Positions 1 through 6,658 of a DNA stretch of 64,000 nt are shown here, in pieces (positions within the stretch are counted from its first letter, which is position 1; each line of letters opens with the position of its first letter). The stretch covers positions 3,929,001-3,993,000 of the forward strand of contig NZ_CP026363.1 in NCBI RefSeq assembly GCF_004117055.1, read 5' to 3'. Origin of the DNA: Brevibacillus agri. Lineage in GTDB: Bacteria; Bacillota; Bacilli; Brevibacillales; Brevibacillaceae. The position numbers were made by a program, and so were the translations under genes. The notes below the pieces were generated by a model, which saw nothing but the letters and a program-made list of their open reading frames with translations, was not told the origin of the DNA and searched no databases.

Positions 1-1303
1 TTTATCCTTGACGATCCTTGGTGCAGGAAATAAAATGCTACTTTGTGTGAAAAAAAGCATCGTAGGTGGTCAACTCGAAGATGAGCGTTTGCTCCAAAAA
101 TGGTCAACTTTTTGATTAGCATTCACACTCCTATTTTTACATGCCCAACTTCAGCAACGCGAAGGGCTTCGAGCCATTGCTGACGATGTTCTATCAAAGA
201 AATTTCAGCAAGAATTAGGACTGTCATCGATCAGCCCCGCACAGCTTAGTCGAAAAAACAATCGGGTAGAACCTGCTTTGCTTGAAGAAGTTTTTGTCGA
301 CCTTGTCCAGCAAATTCAACGCGTTTCTGGAAAAGCCTGCTCTCTTCGAAAACACATAAAGATCATTGATTCCACTACAATTGGATTATGTTTGCAAAAG
401 TATAAGTGGGCAACCTTTCGCGAAACAAAGGCAGGAATCAAAATTCATCTTCGTCTCGTTTTCGCAAGCCAGGAGGATGTCTATCCTGAAAAGATTTCCC
501 TAACTTGTGCCAAATCCAATGACCGCACCCAAATGGAGTCGCTGATTGATGAGATCGGAGCCATGTACGTCTTTGATCGAGGGTACGTGGATTATGAAAA
601 GTTCGATGAGTATACCGATCAGGGCATCTTTTTTGCTTCACGTCTCAAGGATAACGCGGAAACTCGTCATTTGTATACTTTCAAAGTACCACCAGAAAGC
701 TCCGTTTTATCTGACTCCATGATCCTTCTTGGAACGCCACAAAAACGGGTGGATAATGTGTTACGACTGATTGAAACGCATGATTCGAAAGGAAATCGTA
801 TTCGAATCATCACCAATCGGTTCGACTTAGAAGCAGAAGAATTGAGCGACATCTACCGTTGGCGCTGGCAAATAGAACTGTTTTTCAAATGGATGAAACA
901 ACACGCAAAGATCAAGACGTTCTATGGAACAAGTGAAAATGCGGTCTGGAATCAAGTTTTTCTCGCTCTCATTGCTTACTGCTTGTTGCTTCTTGTAAAG
1001 CTGGAAAGAAACAGTCAGCACAGTCTGCTGCAAATCAGTAGATGGCTCAAAGTGTTTCTCTGGCAGACCTTTGAACAATGGATAGGCAGAATGGATTACC
1101 AATCCAAACGAACATCCAGAGGGCGACAGAAAAGGAAGTAAGTGTTGTTTGTTGTTGTCGATGTTGTAATAAATGTATAAAACTACTAAATGGATAGTGG
1201 CTACCTTTTGCTTGGCTGTTCTCGTTTTTGGTTGTGAAGTTGAAAATGTCATTCAGAATAATTTGACAATAGATGGATTCATTTTTTATGCAACGCTAAT
1301 GTA
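1..1303 (+). mobile_element. Right-hand part of an IS4-family insertion sequence
   Basis: The window opens inside an insertion sequence whose left end lies off the edge. It carries a DDE transposase frame ending at 1141, followed by about 160 bp without a gene. The right boundary near 1300 is inferred: on the minus strand a CheW-like reading frame is normal from 1389 down to about 1305 and then becomes unrelated sequence, as expected if the element inserted there. I cannot confirm terminal inverted repeats because the other end is missing. Confidence 0.6.
35..1141 (+). pseudogene. IS4-family DDE transposase with an in-frame stop
   Basis: The frame is open from the window edge (first ATG at 35), is broken by TGA at 113-115, and then runs uninterrupted to the stop at 1139-1141. 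Past the stop the protein reads like a normal IS4 transposase: HAQLQQREGLRAIADDV, then a DDE-type RNase H fold with Asp in IIDSTTIGL, Asp in VFDRGYVDY, and the C-terminal YREK-type motif (YRWRWQIELFFKWMK) that supplies the catalytic Glu. The only apparent start after the stop is a TTG at 278, which would omit the N-terminal DNA-binding region. The copy is therefore probably inactive, unless the stop is read through or is a sequencing error. Confidence 0.75.
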
Positions 1304-1389
1304 ATTTCATAGACTTCGGAAATCTTCAGAGCATATTTTTCTGTGCCAAGCTCAATCACTATATACTGGTCTTGCTGTGAAACTTCCAT
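1279..1389 (-). pseudogene. N-terminal fragment of a CheW-type chemotaxis coupling protein
   Basis: A 36-codon frame starts at ATG 1387-1389 behind a strong ribosome binding site (GGGGGTGAAAC). Its first 29 residues (MEVSQQDQYIVIELGTEKY, then ALKISEVYEI) have the character of the first beta strands of CheW, the adaptor that links chemoreceptors to CheA. It then turns into unrelated residues and stops; complete CheW proteins are about 150 residues. The break coincides with the inferred end of the insertion sequence, so this looks like a gene cut by transposition. It lies 93 bp downstream of, and on the same strand as, the HD-GYP gene. Confidence 0.6.
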
Positions 1390-1482
1390 TGTTTCACCCC
1401 CTAGGTATATTCACTCAACCAAGGAATGCGGATTCGGATAGAAGATACGGCAGATCATGCCAAGAAAAGATACTGTCTGTTT

Positions 1483-2067
1483 TTAACATTCATGAGTATG
1501 GTACAGCTCAATAAAGTGCGATTCACACATTTGTAGAAATACAGTCAAATAATACGGATCAAATTGCGTGTTTCGACTTTTCCACAACTCTGTTTTGGCA
1601 TCCGCGAACGAAATGCTTTTACGGTAAGGGCGATCCGAAACCATGCAGTCGAACGCATCCAATATGGAACAAATTCTGGCGTAGAATGGGATGTCACTGC
1701 CAATCAAACCGAATGGGTAACCCGTTCCATCCAGACGTTCATGATGGTAGAGAACCGAACTGGTAACATCCTGGTTGGTGATGCCCTCCTTCTGTAAAAA
1801 TTCGTTTCCCCATATCGGATGTTGCTTAATTAATTCCCATTCATTTTGGGACAGTGCGGAGGATTTTCTTAAAATGGATTTTGGAACAAAAATTTTACCG
1901 ATATCGTGCAAGGAGCATCCCAGTACAAGTTTTTGCGATTGCTCTTGATTTAAATTTAATTCTGCGGCCATTCGTCTTGCCATATTACTAACGCGAATAC
2001 TGTGATGATAAGTAGTCGAATCGTGCAACCATAATTTGTGCAGCCAACTTGCGATACGCTGATTCAA
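1483..2067 (-). CDS. Stand-alone HD-GYP domain protein
   Basis: This 194-residue protein is almost only an HD-GYP domain. It has the metal-binding HD pair at residues 54-55 (CSLHDIGKIFVP), the HHERLDGTGYP signature at 108-118 and the later DAFDCMVSDRPYR segment. HD-GYP domains of this type hydrolyse cyclic di-GMP, though some act on other cyclic dinucleotides. There is no receiver or membrane segment, so it is probably cytoplasmic. The TTG start at 2065-2067 is chosen because GGAGGG lies about 10 bases upstream. The gene is divergent from the recombinase gene, and a cheW fragment lies downstream, which suggests a former signalling or chemotaxis operon. Confidence 0.85.
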   Translation of the reverse strand: MNQRIASWLHKLWLHDSTTYHHSIRVSNMARRMAAELNLNQEQSQKLVLGCSLHDIGKIFVPKSILRKSSALSQNEWELIKQHPIWGNEFLQKEGITNQDVTSSVLYHHERLDGTGYPFGLIGSDIPFYARICSILDAFDCMVSDRPYRKSISFADAKTELWKSRNTQFDPYYLTVFLQMCESHFIELYHTHEC

Positions 2068-2094
2068 TAGGATGTCCCTCCATTAAAGATAATG

Positions 2095-2123
2095 TTGACA
2101 GGACCCATATTGTTTTGTAACTT
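2095..2123 (+). promoter_or_regulatory. Candidate sigma-A promoter for the recombinase gene
   Basis: TTGACA at 2095-2100 is followed after 17 bases by TAACTT at 2118-2123. It points at the recombinase gene and lies outside the segment bounded by the two inverted 28-bp sites. The -35 box is perfect; the -10 box is weak. Confidence 0.5.
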
Positions 2124-2147
2124 ATTGCCTTAAGTGCCATACACACA

Positions 2148-2175
2148 ATTTCGCACAACTGAACTTGTACGACAT
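2148..2175 (+). repeat. 28-bp recombination-like site, copy 1 (inverted relative to copy 2)
   Basis: The site is an imperfect dyad with an 11-6-11 layout: arm ATTTCGCACAA, spacer CTGAAC, arm TTGTACGACAT. It ends one base before the ribosome binding site (AGGAGG, 2177-2182) of the recombinase gene. It matches the reverse complement of copy 2 at 27 of 28 positions. The layout is that of a core site for tyrosine recombinases such as XerCD at dif, although the sequence is not dif. Confidence 0.75.
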
Positions 2176-2190
2176 CAGGAGGGACAAAAA

Positions 2191-3114
2191 ATGAAACATG
2201 GTATCGTGGGGCCAATTGAGAAAGAGCAAGATGAGTTGACGGACGAAGAAATTGTCAGTATGTTTTTGGCAACATATCAACACTCAAAAAACACGTTGCG
2301 AAATTATAAGTACGCGATTGAACGATTTCAAAAATTCATCGGTAAAAAAAGGCTTAATGAAGTTACTTGGAGGGATGTCGAACTTTATAAACTGAGTCTG
2401 CTCAAGAGGGATGAAAACAATAATCGCCAATATGCCACAGCGACAATCTCCGTATTACTGGCTCCGCTTCGTTCTCTTTATAAGTGGGGGAATAGTGTCA
2501 ATATTAATTGTTTTACCCACGATCCGGCAGCATGCATCAAAAAACCGAAAGTTTCAAATAACAGCAGGCGGCATTTTTTAACGAAACATGAGGTTGTAAT
2601 GATATTACAGCAATTAAACACCATGGGGCTTCGCAATTATGTCATCGGCTTGACTTTGGTTTTGCTTGGTCTGAGAGTTTCCGAATTGGTTTCTATGGAA
2701 TGGGACGATTTTCATTCGGATCCCATGGGAACTTCCATTTGGTTGACCGTGCTTAATGGAAAAGGTCGGAAAGAACGGGAGGTGAAAGTACCCGAGATGC
2801 TCTGGAACCTGCTTTGTTCATACCGTATGGAAGATAGAAGAAGTGGCAAAGTTTTTCCGATTACCTCCCGTCAGGTTGAACGAATCATCGAGATCGCCCG
2901 TAAAAAAGCGAATTTTTCCAAGAAGGTAACCCCCCACTGGTTGCGGCACACCAATGCAACCTTGGCTTTGTTGAACGGGGCGTCCCTTCAACAGGTGCAA
3001 CAGACTCTGGGGCATTCCCGCATCAATACGACACAACGTTATATACATACAGTGGAGCAAATCAAAAAAGCAGCTCCGGATTTTGTCGAAGATTGCCTGA
3101 AGGAAGTACTCTAG
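2191..3114 (+). CDS. Tyrosine recombinase / phage-integrase family protein
   Basis: The 307-residue protein has an N-terminal SAM-like core-binding domain (about 15-110; YQHSKNTLRNYKYAIERF) and a C-terminal catalytic domain. All catalytic residues are visible: Arg162 in LGLRVSEL, Lys191 in NGKGRK, His249 and Arg252 in HWLRH, His275 in LGHS and the nucleophile Tyr284 in QRYIHT. The start at 2191 is preferred over an upstream in-frame codon at 2134 because AGGAGGG sits 8 bases before it. It is an XerC/D-like single-gene recombinase, not obviously the chromosomal XerC. The gene is enclosed by two inverted 28-bp sites, and its base composition is more AT-rich than the housekeeping genes, consistent with transfer. 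Confidence 0.9.
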   Translation: MKHGIVGPIEKEQDELTDEEIVSMFLATYQHSKNTLRNYKYAIERFQKFIGKKRLNEVTWRDVELYKLSLLKRDENNNRQYATATISVLLAPLRSLYKWGNSVNINCFTHDPAACIKKPKVSNNSRRHFLTKHEVVMILQQLNTMGLRNYVIGLTLVLLGLRVSELVSMEWDDFHSDPMGTSIWLTVLNGKGRKEREVKVPEMLWNLLCSYRMEDRRSGKVFPITSRQVERIIEIARKKANFSKKVTPHWLRHTNATLALLNGASLQQVQQTLGHSRINTTQRYIHTVEQIKKAAPDFVEDCLKEVL

Positions 3115-3214
3115 TGTGCAAGTTGAACAACATACTCTCTAAAAAGAAAATGATTGAAAATAATTGTTTTTTCATGGTATATTTGGATCGATATTTGCAG
3201 AATTTTGTCTTAAT

Positions 3215-3242
3215 ATGTCGTACAAGTTCAGTTGTGCGACAT
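3215..3242 (-). repeat. 28-bp recombination-like site, copy 2
   Basis: This copy reads arm ATGTCGTACAA, spacer GTTCAG, arm TTGTGCGACAT on the plus strand. Its arms match each other as inverted repeats at 10 of 11 positions. Its reverse complement matches copy 1 at 27 of 28 positions with an identical spacer, so the two sites are in inverted orientation about 1.04 kb apart with the recombinase gene between them. It begins 101 bases after the gene's stop codon. Confidence 0.75.
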
Positions 3243-3421
3243 TAATAATGATAATTATATTATCATTATCCCAATTAGCGGTAAATTCATACATAATTCG
3301 CCAAGATATCATTATCCGTAAGATAATCTCCATTCTCTTGAGACTGGCTTTGAGCCGCACACATCAATACTTACCCGTTTCGCTTACCTGTTTATATAAT
3401 AAAGTATCTGTTTGTAGAGTA
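3243..3421. other. AT-rich intergenic stretch with Fur-box-like dyads
   Basis: No gene is convincing here. Around 3247-3270 there is an interrupted dyad, TGATAAT, three bases, ATTATCA, close to the 7-1-7 Fur operator except for the spacer length. A second ATTATC/GATAAT pair lies at about 3310-3327. These could be remnants of an iron-regulated promoter or simply AT-rich chance palindromes. Confidence 0.3.
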
Positions 3422-3477
3422 GAGAACTGAAACGAGTTCTGGCGACCTGAAGGTCGCCAGAACTCGTTTCAGTTCTC
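3422..3477. repeat. 56-bp perfect palindrome
   Basis: Two 27-base arms (3422-3448 and 3451-3477) are exact reverse complements around a 2-base centre. No T-run follows on either side, so it is not a typical intrinsic terminator. It lies next to the intron-like sequence at 3478-3510. Confidence 0.85.
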
Positions 3478-3515
3478 CCTCATCAAACCGTACGTGAGGT
3501 GGATCGGCTACACTG
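3478..3515 (-). other. Possible group II intron 3'-end remnant (domain V-like)
   Basis: On the minus strand the segment contains AGCCG followed shortly by CTCACGTACGGTTT and GATGAGGGAG. This resembles the 3' half of domain V and the adjoining linker of bacterial group II introns. The usual GAAA-capped hairpin is shortened, and no reverse transcriptase frame is present nearby, so it would be a decayed fragment. This is recalled motif similarity only. Confidence 0.35.
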
Positions 3516-3650
3516 AATTCCTTCAGCACAAGGGAAAGCGCCGCGTTGATTTATGTGGGCGAATACCCGTAAGTGCAAGTACCAACGGAAAAACGGGCTC
3601 TGCCTCCTGGCGGGCTTGCCTTTGGCTTTTCGTTCCTTTACATCCCAGTT

Positions 3651-4064
3651 TCAGGAAGTTGCAATTTGGATAAACTGCAAAATAATCGGGACGCCTTGGG
3701 AGGGTACCTCGCTCAGAACCAGCAGCCCGTTTTGCACGACATAGCTGTTGGGCGGTTGCAAAATCCCGTTGATGAACAAATTGACGATCGAAACCGACTG
3801 CTGTCCGAGAATCCCTGAGGTGCTGAGCTGTGGCACGGCATCCGCGTCGGTGTACACATTTTTTTGTCCATCGGAAAACGTCGTGTATTGATAAATCGTG
3901 GTGGTCAGCAGTCCTGGCGTGCACGGACACGGCGGGCAAGGGGGGCAGGTAGGGCACGGCTGTCCCGGAAAAATGTCTGGACATCCCAAAGGCATGAGCT
4001 GATAGCGCACATTTAGGGAGTACGTCCGATTGGCGGCGCTGCACTGGATGTTTCTTTGCTGCAA
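3651..4064 (-). CDS. DUF4183 domain protein with Cys-Pro-rich linker
   Basis: The 137-residue protein has an N-terminal segment, a Pro/Cys hinge (GQPCPTCPPCPPCPC) and a C-terminal DUF4183 domain recognisable by LFINGILQPPNSYVV and a hydrophobic end (VPIILQFIQIA). The function of the family is unknown; members are common in spore-forming Bacillales, often in tandem. The TTG start at 4062-4064 is chosen because GGAGG lies 9 bases upstream; an ATG further out at 4127 lacks such a site. A second DUF4183 gene lies upstream on the same strand. Confidence 0.75.
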   Translation of the reverse strand: MQQRNIQCSAANRTYSLNVRYQLMPLGCPDIFPGQPCPTCPPCPPCPCTPGLLTTTIYQYTTFSDGQKNVYTDADAVPQLSTSGILGQQSVSIVNLFINGILQPPNSYVVQNGLLVLSEVPSQGVPIILQFIQIATS

Positions 4065-4242
4065 AACTTTTCCCTCCTCTCTATACGAATGATGCGTGCG
4101 TTTTTGCGGCTGCCGGTTCACCTCCAAAGCTTTCCATGCGTAACTCGGCTAAGCTGTTTTTGGTCCAACGAGAACGGGCAAAAAAGGAGCGTGCGCCACT
4201 TCTCCCCCCCATGTCAGACAGTCTGGCGACGGAACGAGAGTA

Positions 4243-4268
4243 CCCCAGGCATGTACAATCGCCTGGGG
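4243..4268. terminator. Hairpin between the two DUF4183 genes
   Basis: CCCCAGGC and GCCTGGGG pair around a 10-base loop, just downstream of the upstream DUF4183 gene. There is no clear U-run, so termination is uncertain. Confidence 0.4.
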
Positions 4269-4294
4269 CTTCCCGTTTGAGTGGATCTCTTGTT

Positions 4295-4579
4295 TTAGTT
4301 GACGACGAATTCAACCAAGACAGGTGTCCCCGCATTCTCAGCGTCGCCATCCGGGATCGTGATAGTGGTTGTGCTGATGGTGGACGTGTTTCCTGGCTGC
4401 AGGACGCCGTTGATGTAGAGATTGTAGAAGGCAAAGGTACTTGGGAATGCAGTAGCCGCAGTACCCGCATCTGTACTGAACTCGGTTGCTGCAATCGCAA
4501 AAGTGGCTCCTGTACCTGTTCCGGCTCCCATCGTCGAGGTGAAGCGCAGAGACGTCATAAATGGTTTGATGATTGGCAT
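4295..4579 (-). CDS. DUF4183 domain protein, short form
   Basis: This 94-residue protein consists almost only of the DUF4183 domain, with LYINGVLQPGNTSTIS and the closing strand TPVLVEFVVN. The start at 4577-4579 is supported by GAGGAG about 10 bases upstream. It lies upstream of the longer DUF4183 gene in the same direction, with a hairpin between them. The residue bias (Thr, Ala, Gly) and lack of Cys suggest an extracytoplasmic or spore-surface protein, but no signal peptide is visible and the role is unknown. Confidence 0.75.
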   Translation of the reverse strand: MPIIKPFMTSLRFTSTMGAGTGTGATFAIAATEFSTDAGTAATAFPSTFAFYNLYINGVLQPGNTSTISTTTITIPDGDAENAGTPVLVEFVVN

Positions 4580-4936
4580 GCACACCAACTCCTCATGTAA
4601 AGTTCCTAAGGAAAAAACCTTACAATACATATCAAATGAACGAATCTGCGTTCCCGAAACGGACAAACATCATCTGGGAGGACGTATATTTTATCGGTTT
4701 CGAACCTGCACACCGTGTATTTATCTGCGTTGCCAGAACAACGCAGCCAGACGGAATGAGCCCTATTCGAAACAAAAGATAATCTAGGCTCCTTCTTGCT
4801 AGAAAAGTGCCCCCTCTTGCCTTGCTGCCCTTTCGGCACCTCTCTTCAATAGAAAAAAGGCAATAGCGCGTCTGTTCCCAAACGTTAGCCTTCTGCTTCC
4901 CCTTTATGACTCAACCTCTCCCCAGCTTGAAAAATA
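4580..4936. other. Intergenic stretch without a supported gene
   Basis: A plus-strand frame at 4637-4783 (starting MNESAFPKRTNIIWEDVYF) is open but has no ribosome binding site. Overlapping minus-strand frames look like shadows. I see no RNA motif. Confidence 0.5.
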
Positions 4937-4964
4937 GAAAAAGCGCCCGCACTCAGCCGGACGC
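4937..4964 (-). terminator. Intrinsic terminator after the Imm22-like gene
   Basis: On the minus strand a 7-bp stem (GCGTCCG with CGGGCGC, one G-U pair) is followed by TTTTT, just beyond the stop of the Imm22-like gene. Confidence 0.65.
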
Positions 4965-4970
4965 CCCTGC

Positions 4971-5390
4971 TCATTCCTCATATTCGATTGTCGCCAACAG
5001 CTCCACAAGCCCATCGCCTACGTGCTGCTCACCCGTCAGCGCAAACAAAGCTTCATTCACAGTCCCGTAGTTGGTCACTTGCCCGTAGAGCAAAATAACT
5101 GTCGGAAAACGGGCAATCTCCCCGGACAGGTTCGGCGGAATTTTTTCGGCAAAACTCTCCCCGGCGGATACGCACTCGCGCTGCAAATAAGCCAAAAACG
5201 CTGCCCGCTCCTCTACCTGCGCCACCGCGTGCACCTCGAAAAAATCTTCGTCAACCCAATCCAGCCCTGCGGCGGCCATAAATCCGGACGGGATCACGTC
5301 CCCGTCCTCCGTGTACTCAGGCTGCAGGAAAGACTGCAGCTCTTCGTCCGTCTGCAAGGTCGTTCCCCAAATCGCAACGACATGCTTCAT
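4971..5390 (-). CDS. Imm22-like immunity protein
   Basis: The 139-residue acidic protein starts MKHVVAIWGTTLQTDEEL and continues with a Y-T-E-D-G-D segment and GLDWVDEDFFEVHAV. This pattern resembles the Imm22 family of immunity proteins that protect against polymorphic toxins. The start at 5388-5390 follows GGAGGGGAACGG and overlaps the stop of the upstream frame as ATGA, indicating translational coupling. No toxin gene is adjacent. The family assignment is from recalled sequence character, so it is moderately sure; the gene itself is solid. Confidence 0.65.
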   Translation of the reverse strand: MKHVVAIWGTTLQTDEELQSFLQPEYTEDGDVIPSGFMAAAGLDWVDEDFFEVHAVAQVEERAAFLAYLQRECVSAGESFAEKIPPNLSGEIARFPTVILLYGQVTNYGTVNEALFALTGEQHVGDGLVELLATIEYEE

Positions 5391-5815
5391 TCCCCGTTCC
5401 CCTCCTGCCCGACATGATCTGCCTCCACTCCCGGCCTCTTCGTCCAACTCCGCAAGAACGAGCGGCAGCCCTTCTGCTTCCGGCAGGGCAGGCACGCTGC
5501 GGTCAAATAAGCCCGCTGGCTGCCAGACACGAGCTTTTCTCCTTCCTGCGGCTTCCACAGCGAACGAACCCAGCCCGCAGCATTGGCTCCCTGCGTTTCC
5601 GCCAAAAGCTCGCACCATGGCTCCCTTCCGGAAAAGGTCTTTTCCTGCGCGATTTTCGTCACCCATGCTTGCAAAATGCTGTCCGGCGCATACTGGCGAA
5701 ACGCCACCCGGACGCGTTCGTCCCCTGCTCCGTGCATCGCGGCGTATTCGATCAGCCAGGAAAAGTCAGTAGCCGCTTCTTCCAGCGAACGCTCTGCAGC
5801 CACCGCTTCCAGCTT
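5387..5815 (-). pseudogene. Probable frameshifted C-terminal part of the SMI1-type gene
   Basis: From about 5815 down to 5387 this frame gives protein-like sequence (LEAVAAERSLEEAATDFSWL, then IEYAAMHGAGDERVRVAF) with no start codon and ribosome binding site of its own. It takes over where the SMI1-like frame shifts into Arg/Lys/Trp-rich sequence and ends at 5752. The simplest reading is one longer gene with a frameshift near 5800-5815. The stop overlaps the Imm22-like start. Alternatively it is a separate overlapping gene with a weak start. Confidence 0.45.
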
Positions 5816-6381
5816 TCTGCGTTGTGCCCGTGCACATCCAGGCCATCCGCTCCGGCAAACGGCTCGTAGTTCCAGCTCTCTGCCCCGATACACCCAAGCG
5901 CTGTCACCCGGTCGACAAATGCCGTGAAGCTTTGCCCGAGCAAAAGAAACTCGCCTGTCTCATGCCCCCAGGCATACACGGGCGGATCGTCTGCGCCAGC
6001 TCGCAAATCCAGCAGCAGCATGTCGCCATTGCCTCCTGTGTGGAAGCAAAGATACCGCTGCTCGTCGCTCGGGTCTTCCTCGTCGCCAAAATAAGGCCAC
6101 TCGAAGCCGTCCAGGCTCCAGCCGAGATCCCCGCTGAGGGAAAAAGGCTCGCCCGTTCTCGCTGGCAACGACCAGCCAACCTGGACGCGACTCGTCCCCG
6201 CAAGCAAAATCCGGCGAATGGCCGCAGGCAACCTGATCCCCAGCCGCGCTTCCGCCTCTGCGACTTGCTCTGGCACAGCAGGCGGCCCGATGATGAGCGG
6301 CCAAATACGCGCCCCTTGTCTTTCCATGTCCGTCATAAGCGTTTTCCACGCGTGAACCCACTTTTCCATCTGCTCGCGCAT
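5752..6381 (-). CDS. SMI1/KNR4 (SUKH) family protein, likely frameshifted at its end
   Basis: The 209-residue product carries an SMI1/KNR4 (SUKH) domain: WPLIIGPPAVPEQVAEAEAR, LGIRLPAAIRRILL, then the DGFEWPYFGDEED and YLCFHTGGNGDMLLLDLR core at about 115-150. SUKH proteins often serve as immunity proteins in toxin loci, which fits the Imm22-like gene downstream. The last 20-25 residues (SWKRWLQSVRWKKRLLTFPG) are basic and unlike the rest, and a neighbouring frame continues with natural-looking sequence. The annotated end is therefore probably created by a frameshift or a sequencing error. Confidence 0.75.
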   Translation of the reverse strand: MREQMEKWVHAWKTLMTDMERQGARIWPLIIGPPAVPEQVAEAEARLGIRLPAAIRRILLAGTSRVQVGWSLPARTGEPFSLSGDLGWSLDGFEWPYFGDEEDPSDEQRYLCFHTGGNGDMLLLDLRAGADDPPVYAWGHETGEFLLLGQSFTAFVDRVTALGCIGAESWNYEPFAGADGLDVHGHNAESWKRWLQSVRWKKRLLTFPG

Positions 6382-6608
6382 TCAGGCAGCTCCTTTTTGT
6401 CCATGCTTGACTTGACCTGCTTTTTCTTATTGTTACGAATGTAGCCGTCGATTTTCAATCTTCCAAAGAACCAATTTCAACCAAATTTTCCACGCTAACA
6501 TGCTCAAAACTTGGCTGGCCCCATGCTGACCGTACCTGTCGTCCCCAACCGCCACTTACCAATCACTCCAGCCGCTCCATCTCCCCATGCCACCGCACAC
6601 CCGCATGC

Positions 6609-6644
6609 AAAAAAACGTTTCCTTCGAATCGGAAACGTTTTTTC
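6609..6644 (-). terminator. Terminator after the GNAT gene
   Basis: AAACGTTTCC (6613-6622) and GGAAACGTTT (6631-6640) form a 10-bp stem with A- and T-runs on both sides, so it can act in either direction. It follows the GNAT gene on the minus strand. Confidence 0.85.
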
Positions 6645-6658
6645 TACACCGGCACGAT

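Noticed and set aside
2148..2175. Reading the recombinase-flanking site as the chromosomal dif site
   Set aside because: Only the 11-6-11 layout agrees. The arms do not match the Bacillota dif consensus, and dif is not expected as an inverted pair around a recombinase gene.
3164..3430. Plus-strand frame of 88 codons after the recombinase
   Set aside because: It crosses site 2 and the Fur-like dyads, has no ribosome binding site and reads as AT-rich noise.
4637..4783. Plus-strand frame starting MNESAFPKRTNIIWEDVYF
   Set aside because: The amino acid sequence looks plausible, but there is no ribosome binding site, promoter or neighbour to support it.
4971..6381. Complete toxin-antitoxin or polymorphic-toxin system
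   Set aside because: Only immunity-type genes are present; no toxin domain, secretion signal or repeat region lies on either side.
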